Below, in pieces: positions 15,295 to 21,557 of a DNA stretch of 28,198 bases. Each line of letters opens with the position of its first letter. The first letter of the stretch is position 1. This DNA is from a virus. A model generated the notes under the pieces. The model did not search any database. It was not told the DNA's origin and saw nothing but the letters and a program-made list of their open reading frames with translations. Both the position numbers and the translations under genes were made by a program. The stretch is taken from the IMG/VR virus record IMGVR_UViG_3300009139_000007, positions 1 through 28,198 of that record; one strand, 5' to 3'.

Positions 15295-16005
15295 ATGCCG
15301 ACCAGTGGAACCTATCTCTGGTCGCCGGATCTCGCTGAGTGTGTAGATGATGCGTTTGAGCGGTGCCGGATAGATCCCGGCACTCTCGACGTCAAGCACA
15401 TGATCAGTGCCCGCCGGTCGATCAACTTCATGCTGTCGGACTGGGCAGCCGACGACAATCAGTCGATGAGAATCGATCGCCTGGTGATTCCGCTCGTTGA
15501 GGGTACGCAGGAGTACATCATCGATCCGGACACCGACGGCCGGATCATCGACGTCAACCAGGTCGCGCTGACTCGCGACAACACCGACACCTCGATCTAC
15601 CCGATGTCTCGGCAGGAGTGGCTCGATATCCCGAACAAGGATATCGAGGGCCGTCCCAGTCGGTACTTTGCTGACAAGCGCCAGGGCAGCGTGGTGGTGT
15701 CGTTGTGGACGGTCCCTGAGAACAGTACCGACACGCTGCTCATGGACTGCATGCGCAGATTCCAGGACGCGGGCCTGGGCGGGCAGAGCGAGCCCGACAT
15801 CCCGTTCTACATGCGCGAGGCCTTTGTCTCAGGCTTGGCCTGGTGGCTTGGCCAGAAGTTCGCGCCAGAGCAGATCCTGGAGCGGTTGAAAGGCACCTAT
15901 GACGAGGCCTTCGAGAAGGCAAACGGAGCACAGCGGGTCCGAGGCGACCTGGTGATCGTTCCGGCGTCCAACACCAGGCTCCGCCGGGGTGGCAGGATCC
16001 GGTGA
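15295..16005 (+). CDS. Head-to-tail adaptor, gp4-like connector (236 aa)
   Basis: Adaptor proteins bind under the portal ring and extend the channel to the tail. The pattern fits: an N-terminal helical part (LAECVDDAFERC, ARRSINFMLSDWA), then a beta part (LVEGTQEYIID, IIDVNQVALTR), then a GRPSRYF turn followed by a VSLWTVPE strand, then a helical C-terminus (ALAWWLGQKF-like, LERLKGTYDEAFEKA) and a basic tail. From memory, this matches the connector or tail-accessory proteins of short-tailed environmental phages that fill the role of P22 gp4. A GGAGG site precedes the ATG. A second protein of similar plan is encoded at 19184-19861. The stop overlaps the next gene's GTG start as GTGA. Confidence 0.8.
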   Translation: MPTSGTYLWSPDLAECVDDAFERCRIDPGTLDVKHMISARRSINFMLSDWAADDNQSMRIDRLVIPLVEGTQEYIIDPDTDGRIIDVNQVALTRDNTDTSIYPMSRQEWLDIPNKDIEGRPSRYFADKRQGSVVVSLWTVPENSTDTLLMDCMRRFQDAGLGGQSEPDIPFYMREAFVSGLAWWLGQKFAPEQILERLKGTYDEAFEKANGAQRVRGDLVIVPASNTRLRRGGRIR

Positions 16006-16925
16006 GCGCGCCTCGCCATCGGCGCCGGCGCTACGCCAAAGGGCGTAACGCGATCGCTGAGTGCCAGCGCTCCGGACAGAAGATGCGCTACCGCGACCTG
16101 GTCGAGGACGGTCATGTCCCTGGCCTGCTGGTTCACCCGGACTGGTACGAGGAGCGCCATCCCCAGGAGCTGCCGATCGACGCCTCTGACGCCGTGGCCA
16201 TCTACCGGCCGGCGCCGGAGCTCTCGGTCAACGAGGGCGAGTTCGACGTGCGCTCGCAGTGGGACGACTGGATCGAGACCAACTGTCCATCTTCGCCGCT
16301 GAATCTCCGGTTCTTCGAGTCCACCTTCGTGGCCAACAAGACGATCGTCGCGGGTGACCGACTTATCCCGGTCGAGGACGCGGTCAATTACTCGATCGGT
16401 GAGTGCTACTACGTCGAGCTCGATGGTGGCGGCTGGTTCATCGGCATCGTCGATACCGAGACGCGGATCCACGACACCCGATGCTTCCTCGTTTACTCGC
16501 TGAATGACTTCCGGGGCGGGGTCGCCTCGCCAGGCAACCAGGTATTTATCGGCATCAAGGGATCCAAGGCCCCACTGATGTCCGTGGCCTGGGACAACCT
16601 GACCGACTCCATCACGATCGATCCAGGAGACGCGCTCCCGGCCCTATTCACCGCAGAGGTGACGCTGGGCACTGGGCCCTTCACGTTCACCAACTTCGCC
16701 AGCGTCGGTTCGTCCGGCCTGGTGGCGGTAGTCTCGGGTGCGAATGACGAGGAGATGTCGTTCAACAGCGACGCAGCGCAGCCAGGCGGCACGTACCTGG
16801 TGACCCTGACCCCACGGGTCACTGACTCGCTGACGGACACTGTGGTGGGCCCACTGGCGGTCTACACGGTCACGGTCAACCCGATCGTGGCGGCCTGGGA
16901 CACCGATCCGCTGGTCATTCCCTGA
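16002..16925 (+). CDS. Degenerate zinc-ribbon-like N-terminus fused to Ig-like domains
   Basis: The GTG start forms a GTGA overlap with the adaptor gene. Residues 1-65 resemble a short stand-alone phage protein type with a CxxC...CPxC zinc ribbon followed by HPQ, but only Cys21 remains: the other ligand positions read Ser24, His45 and Trp48, while the trailing HPQ (53-55) is kept. Residues about 70-190 are a beta-rich region. From about residue 195 there is an Ig-like or cadherin-like domain (VAWDNLTDSITI...YTVTVNP), and a second copy begins at AAWDTDPLVI just before the stop. The stop and the next ATG overlap as TGATG. The domain appears to continue in the next gene, so this ORF may be half of a split protein. 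It is probably a virion surface or neck protein. Confidence 0.75.
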   Translation: MSAPRHRRRRYAKGRNAIAECQRSGQKMRYRDLVEDGHVPGLLVHPDWYEERHPQELPIDASDAVAIYRPAPELSVNEGEFDVRSQWDDWIETNCPSSPLNLRFFESTFVANKTIVAGDRLIPVEDAVNYSIGECYYVELDGGGWFIGIVDTETRIHDTRCFLVYSLNDFRGGVASPGNQVFIGIKGSKAPLMSVAWDNLTDSITIDPGDALPALFTAEVTLGTGPFTFTNFASVGSSGLVAVVSGANDEEMSFNSDAAQPGGTYLVTLTPRVTDSLTDTVVGPLAVYTVTVNPIVAAWDTDPLVIP

Positions 16926-19183
16926 TGGAGCAGGATGCGTTATCCGCTGAAGTAGCCACGCTGGACGTCGCCTCTGGTGGAGCGCTGCCCCGCACCTTCC
17001 GGTTCGACTGGCAGGCCGGCTCACCTCCGACGCCAGGACTGTCGATCGAGCAGGCCGGTGGCCCGACCGACAACTCGATCCAGATCCGCACGTCTGGCGA
17101 CTGCACACCAGGTTCCTATCTGGCCAATATCGTCGGCACGGTGATCGACGCCAACGGGTACACGGTCAATCGCGTCCTGGAGGTGCAGGTCGAGGTCGTC
17201 GGGATCCGGGACTGGGCGTACGACCTGCTGAATCTCAGCGCGCTGACGGACGAGGAGACTCCCACGACCAGCGATTCGGCGACCCTGGGTGGCGGCACGG
17301 GCGGAGTGTCACCCTATACGTTCACGCACGGGTTTTTCAGCCAGCCGGCCTCTGGCCTGGGTCTGTTGATCTCGGGTGGTGACGGCGAAAGCGTGGCCGT
17401 TACCGTGGACGTTAGCGTGGACGTCGGTACGCACGTAGGCACCATTCGCGGGATCGTCGAGGATGCCGTGGGCACCAAGTTCGAGACGTTCCTGAACTAC
17501 AGCGTAGAAGTCACCGAGGTGGCTCAACTGATTTCCACGATAGGCGTCCAGTGGGACAGTGCGCATGCCGGAAAGACGCTCAGTACGGGCTCCGAGATTG
17601 AGGTCGAGCAACTCAAAGCCTCCCACACGCCCTTCGGTGGGTCATTCCATGTGCTCCAGTTCTGCCTGGCTGGGAACCGGAATCTTGCCAGTGACGTTGC
17701 TGACATCACCCTCGATGGGACTTCGCTGGAGGAGGGCAACGAGTACGCGAATTACTTCGTCTACACCAAGTACGGGAACTTTGGTGCGCAGCATATGACG
17801 ACGTTCCTGTTCGTGGTGCGGGACAACGACCCGGCTTTCGCCGGTTCCGATCCTCGCGGGCCCTGGACCTGGGTGGTGTCCTTTGCGGGCGGGTTCGATG
17901 GCACGGCGGTAGCTCGTTCGAGCAGTGGTTCGTACATGCCTATTGAGGGGAATCCGGTAGATCACTGGAACATTGTCGAAATAGGAAGTGACGGCTTCCC
18001 CACCCAAATGGATGACAACGTCTTCGATATCGCTACGTCTCCTGATGAATTTTGGATTCCACTCGGTGGCATCGAGGGCGTTGGAGGTGGAAATTTACTG
18101 GCAGGCTACGCGCTGCACATGCAGGGGGTCGAACAGGTTATTTCGGGCAATCTGCCGAACATGGTCACGCCGGATGATCAAGGCTTTCAGGAGCTTAACG
18201 TCAGTTCGTTGAGGCCCGTCGGCATCCTGTCACGACTCATCAACCTGTACCGAAGCTCCAGAAGTATAGATGCCGCACTCGAACAAGCCGCTCCAGCGGA
18301 TGCAGACAGTGTCATCTTCAAAGGTTCGGCGGTGAACGTGGGCTCGAATGGCGCATGGACGTGTACCGTCATTCCGCCGTTGCTGGTGGCAGACGATACG
18401 TGGACGCCACTGATGGAGGCATTGAACCCGGATCACTGGTGGCGTTTCCAGACCCGGCAGGTTCCGACCACCACCCACATTCCAGATGACGGAAGCGGTG
18501 GCGAGGATCTTCAGGATGGGTTCACCGCCTTTGATGCCGATCACCACAATGTCGCGGGTTTGGACGTCGCGACGGAAGGACTTTCAGGCGCGCTGGATAT
18601 GGAAGACGGCGCGGGCAGGTACTTCATCACTGGCTGGACGCCTCCGGCAGCGGCCACGGGCACCATCCTGATTCTGTTCAGGCATCCGGTGGGTGCTCCT
18701 CCGACCAACAACGATGGCTACTCAGTGATGTGGAGCTACGGTCGGCAGGGCAACTCCGGCTCGTGTTTCCAGCTCCAGATCAACGGTCTGGACGGCTTGG
18801 AATTTCGGACGCTCAACCAGCCCCCGCAGGATACGGATTTCGAGTTCGTTCGCACCTACGACATGAGCGACCTGGGCAACGCCACGGGGTTCCATCTGGC
18901 GGCAATGGTCAAATCAAATGACAGCGAAGTAGCCACGCTCTTTATCGATGGCGGTCGGATCACGAGCTTCTCCGATGTAGAGGGTGTCAGCTCAAACAAA
19001 GGCATGTGGTTTGCCGACGTCCCCAGCAGCCCCGGATGGTTCGTGAAGTCTGCCTCAGTTACCGACGCTGGCTGGGACGGAACCATCGACGAGCTAATCA
19101 TGTTCAGGACTCAAGAGCTGACCCAGCTAGAAATTCAGCAGTTGACCCTTAGCTTGGGTCTGCCGATCAGAGGAGACGGATAG
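16925..19183 (+). CDS. Ig-like and LamG/ConA-like virion protein (752 aa)
   Basis: Translation starts inside the previous stop (TGATG). Residues 1-95 complete an Ig-like repeat whose first strand is at the end of the previous ORF; residues 96-200 are a further copy (RDWAYDLLNLSAL...YSVEVTEV). The middle (about 205-490) is not recognised and uses somewhat more A/T-ending codons. Residues about 499-745 look like a LamG/concanavalin-A-like jelly roll: HWWRFQ at its start, a GAGRYFI strand, a FHLAAMVKSND...TLFIDGG pattern typical of the LamG 'ligand-side' strands, and a final WDGTIDELIMFRTQELTQLEIQQL segment that is the classic LamG ending. Such domains bind glycans or proteins, so a host-surface or virion-decorating role is likely. 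Its position between two adaptor genes suggests attachment to the neck or tail. Confidence 0.82.
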   Translation: MEQDALSAEVATLDVASGGALPRTFRFDWQAGSPPTPGLSIEQAGGPTDNSIQIRTSGDCTPGSYLANIVGTVIDANGYTVNRVLEVQVEVVGIRDWAYDLLNLSALTDEETPTTSDSATLGGGTGGVSPYTFTHGFFSQPASGLGLLISGGDGESVAVTVDVSVDVGTHVGTIRGIVEDAVGTKFETFLNYSVEVTEVAQLISTIGVQWDSAHAGKTLSTGSEIEVEQLKASHTPFGGSFHVLQFCLAGNRNLASDVADITLDGTSLEEGNEYANYFVYTKYGNFGAQHMTTFLFVVRDNDPAFAGSDPRGPWTWVVSFAGGFDGTAVARSSSGSYMPIEGNPVDHWNIVEIGSDGFPTQMDDNVFDIATSPDEFWIPLGGIEGVGGGNLLAGYALHMQGVEQVISGNLPNMVTPDDQGFQELNVSSLRPVGILSRLINLYRSSRSIDAALEQAAPADADSVIFKGSAVNVGSNGAWTCTVIPPLLVADDTWTPLMEALNPDHWWRFQTRQVPTTTHIPDDGSGGEDLQDGFTAFDADHHNVAGLDVATEGLSGALDMEDGAGRYFITGWTPPAAATGTILILFRHPVGAPPTNNDGYSVMWSYGRQGNSGSCFQLQINGLDGLEFRTLNQPPQDTDFEFVRTYDMSDLGNATGFHLAAMVKSNDSEVATLFIDGGRITSFSDVEGVSSNKGMWFADVPSSPGWFVKSASVTDAGWDGTIDELIMFRTQELTQLEIQQLTLSLGLPIRGDG

Positions 19184-19861
19184 ATGCCGCTCAACACATT
19201 CACCGACTTGTCCCAGGGTCTCCAGGACTGGATCGAGGACGACGACAACGAGTTCGTTGCTTCGATCGAGGATGTCATCGACCTGGGCGAGAAGCGCCTG
19301 CTGCGAGACATTGATCTCGCGATCTTCCGCAGACTCGACAACTCGGCCACGATGAGCGTCGGGGTCGCAACGGTCACCAAACCGACGATTACCCCACCTG
19401 ACTTGCTGATCGCGACCAAGAACATCTTCCTGTCCGGCGGAGCACTGGGGGGCGATACGTTCCTTGAGACGCGCTCGCAGGAGTACATCCGCGACTACAA
19501 CGCAGGCGGCGCAAACGGCACGCCTAAGTACTACGGCGAGGTGGATGAGGACAACTGGATTTTCGGGCCCCTGCCCGACGCCACCTACGCGGTGAACGTG
19601 GTCTTTCTGTCCCGACCGGATCCGCTGACGGCAGGCAACCAGACCAACTGGTTGAGCGACAACATCTACGACATTTTGTTCAAGGCCTGCCTGGCCGAGG
19701 CCGAGGGCTTCGTGAAGTCTGACGATCGGATTGCGATCTGGAACGAGCAGTACATCCAGGCGCTACCGGCGGCCAAGCGTGAGCTCTACAACCTGTACGG
19801 CAATCAATATGACCATCTGAGCGCCGTGCCCGTGCCGCAAGCACCGAGGAGTGCAACATGA
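19184..19861 (+). CDS. Phage adaptor / tail connector protein, SU10-adaptor type (225 aa)
   Basis: The N-terminal pattern TFTDLSQGLQDWI...FVASIEDVIDLGEKRLLRDIDL is characteristic of a connector family known from phage SU10 and many environmental short-tailed phages: a first helix, then 'IxxxIxLxExRLxRDL'. It is followed by a Pro-Pro-Asp-Leu-Leu strand, a GTPKYYGEV turn, a FGPLPDATYAVNVVFL strand and a helical C-terminus (YDILFKACLAEAEGF, IWNEQYIQAL). Length (225) is usual for the family. It would form a ring below the portal. AGAGGAGA precedes the ATG, which directly follows the upstream stop. The stop overlaps the next ATG as ATGA. It shares its general plan with the adaptor at 15295-16005. 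Confidence 0.85.
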   Translation: MPLNTFTDLSQGLQDWIEDDDNEFVASIEDVIDLGEKRLLRDIDLAIFRRLDNSATMSVGVATVTKPTITPPDLLIATKNIFLSGGALGGDTFLETRSQEYIRDYNAGGANGTPKYYGEVDEDNWIFGPLPDATYAVNVVFLSRPDPLTAGNQTNWLSDNIYDILFKACLAEAEGFVKSDDRIAIWNEQYIQALPAAKRELYNLYGNQYDHLSAVPVPQAPRSAT

Positions 19862-20697
19862 CCAATTATTCGACCCGGCTGCGGCTGGCGCTCCAGGAGA
19901 CTGGCGAGAACGACGGCTCGTGGGGGCAGGTGCTCAACACGGGCGTGTTCGACCTGGTCGACGATGCGGTGGCCGGCCGGATCGGGGTGGTGGCCAACTC
20001 CTCCCCCAGGACGCTGACGACATCCAACGGCGCCAACGACGAGGCGCGCTACATGATCCTGGGCGTCACGGGAGCCCCTGGCGTGGATCTGGATCTGAAC
20101 ATCCCGGCCCAGTCGAAGACCTACCTGGTCGACAACCAGCTCTCGGGCGGATTTACGATCAACATCGGTGTGGCCGGAAACTCGCGCGCAGCGGTCACCA
20201 ACGGCCTGTCGGTGTTTGTCTGGTGTGACGGGAGCGACACCATGCTGGTCGAGGTGGGGCAAGCGGAGAACGCGGCTACCGCGACCCTGGCCACGGACGC
20301 GAACCAGCTTGGCGGTGTGGCGGCGGCTCAGTACGCGCGCCTGGATGTCGTCCAGGGGTTCACCGTGGCGCAGGACACTGGGCGAGCAGCGGCACTCAGC
20401 GAGTCGGGCAGCAACGTCGCGTTGAACGCGGCCCTCTCGAATGCCTTCTACGTGGATTGGGCCGGTAACTGGAATCTCCAGAATCCAATCAACCCAAGCG
20501 ACGGTCAGACCATACGCATCATCTTCGAGCAGAGCGGTGGCGGGCCCAACACGATCACCTGGGGCAGTCAATATCAGTTCCCAGGCGGGGTCAAACCAGC
20601 CCTGTCGATCGGTGACAGCAAGATCGATTACGCCGGGTTCGAGTATCACCTGCTGAAAGGCAAATGGCTCGGAAACATGGTCAAGGACATGTCCTGA
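19858..20697 (+). CDS. Tail fibre-type structural protein (279 aa)
   Basis: The N-terminus MTNYSTRLRLALQETGENDGSWGQVLNTGVFDLVDDAVAG, read in parts, is a well-known opening of phage tail fibre and tail accessory proteins: 'LxLxxTGxxxGxWGxxxNxxxxxLdxAiaG'. The central part is a beta-rich domain (KTYLVDNQLSGGFTINIGV, FVWCDGSD). The C-terminal third (NVALNAALSNAFYVDWAGNWNL; GQTIRIIFEQSGGG; ITWGSQYQFPGG) matches the usual closing domain of such proteins. It begins inside an ATGA overlap and ends inside a TGATG overlap with the glycine-rich adhesin-like gene, suggesting joint expression. It probably attaches to the tail hub; the precise place on the virion is unknown. Confidence 0.78.
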   Translation: MTNYSTRLRLALQETGENDGSWGQVLNTGVFDLVDDAVAGRIGVVANSSPRTLTTSNGANDEARYMILGVTGAPGVDLDLNIPAQSKTYLVDNQLSGGFTINIGVAGNSRAAVTNGLSVFVWCDGSDTMLVEVGQAENAATATLATDANQLGGVAAAQYARLDVVQGFTVAQDTGRAAALSESGSNVALNAALSNAFYVDWAGNWNLQNPINPSDGQTIRIIFEQSGGGPNTITWGSQYQFPGGVKPALSIGDSKIDYAGFEYHLLKGKWLGNMVKDMS

Positions 20698-21557
20698 TGC
20701 CCTGGAATTTATTGATTCCGCTGTTTTCCGATCGGCCAGGCTTTTCGATCGTGATCAGCACCGATCAGCAGGACTTCAACCTGTATACCGCGCTGGGTTC
20801 GCCAACGGGGGTGGCAGACGTGAACGTGCTGATCGACTCGAACGCGGATATCAGAACCATGACGCTGGGCAACTGGGCCACCGGCAGCGTCATCAACCTG
20901 ACCTTGAGCGAGAACGCCAGGATCATGGGTCGTGGTGGTGCGGGCGGTGATGGCGGTGAGACCGTTCCCTACGGCAACAACGAGAACGATGGCCAGGACG
21001 GCCATAACGGGTTCGCGGGTAGCGCTGCGCTCACGATCCCCACGGCAATCACCCTGAACCTCGACATGGATACCGGGTTCATCTTCGGCGGCGCTGGCGG
21101 TGGTGGCGGTGGTGGTGGTACTGGCGGTACTGACGGCAACCCGAACCACAACGGTGGGGGCGGTGGTGGCGGCGGTCAGGGCTGGGACGTCAACCTCGGC
21201 GGCATTGGCGGCACCGACCAGTCTCGCGATGGTGATCCAGGAACGAACGGCGGCACCGCATCTCCTGGCTTCGGCGGTAATTCAGGTCGGTTGAATCAGA
21301 CTCCGGGAGAACCCGACCCGAACGGGCTCGGCGGAGACGGCAGAAGCTGGGGCCTCGCTGGCTTTGACGGCGCCGACTGTTTCCAGTTCACCCCGGTCCC
21401 GTTTGCATTCAACAACAACCCGGGCGGCGATGGCGGTGTGGCAGGTGCATCCATCCAGGGCGTGACGGCCACGGTCAACTACGTGGGCTCGTTAACTGAA
21501 AACCAGTTGACGACCGATCCTGCCTCACAACGTGGACCCAGGAACACGCTGCCATGA
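20697..21557 (+). CDS. Glycine-rich adhesin-like tail protein (286 aa)
   Basis: I chose the ATG at 20697, which overlaps the previous stop as TGATG, over an in-frame start 33 bases upstream. Residues 1-75 form a beta-rich attachment region (MPWNLLIPLF, FNLYTALG, NVLIDSNADIRTMTLG, INLTLSENARIMGRGGAGG). From about 80 to 245 the protein is dominated by Gly runs and Gly-Gly-X units, including stretches of eight glycines, interrupted by Asn, Asp and Thr. The C-terminus returns to beta structure (SIQGVTATVNYVGS). Glycine-rich motifs of this type form polyglycine-II helix sandwiches in the gp38 adhesins of T-even-like phages, where loops between them bind the host receptor. A receptor-binding role here is inferred from that parallel and from context. 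No homology to gp38 is claimed. Confidence 0.78.
   Translation: MPWNLLIPLFSDRPGFSIVISTDQQDFNLYTALGSPTGVADVNVLIDSNADIRTMTLGNWATGSVINLTLSENARIMGRGGAGGDGGETVPYGNNENDGQDGHNGFAGSAALTIPTAITLNLDMDTGFIFGGAGGGGGGGGTGGTDGNPNHNGGGGGGGGQGWDVNLGGIGGTDQSRDGDPGTNGGTASPGFGGNSGRLNQTPGEPDPNGLGGDGRSWGLAGFDGADCFQFTPVPFAFNNNPGGDGGVAGASIQGVTATVNYVGSLTENQLTTDPASQRGPRNTLP

Noticed and set aside
16900-16930. Programmed -1 frameshift site joining the two Ig-like ORFs
   Set aside because: The sequence before the stop (GTC ATT CCC TGA) is not a canonical slippery heptamer and I see no obvious downstream structure. The TGATG overlap explains coupled reinitiation more simply. The split-domain observation is kept as a finding.
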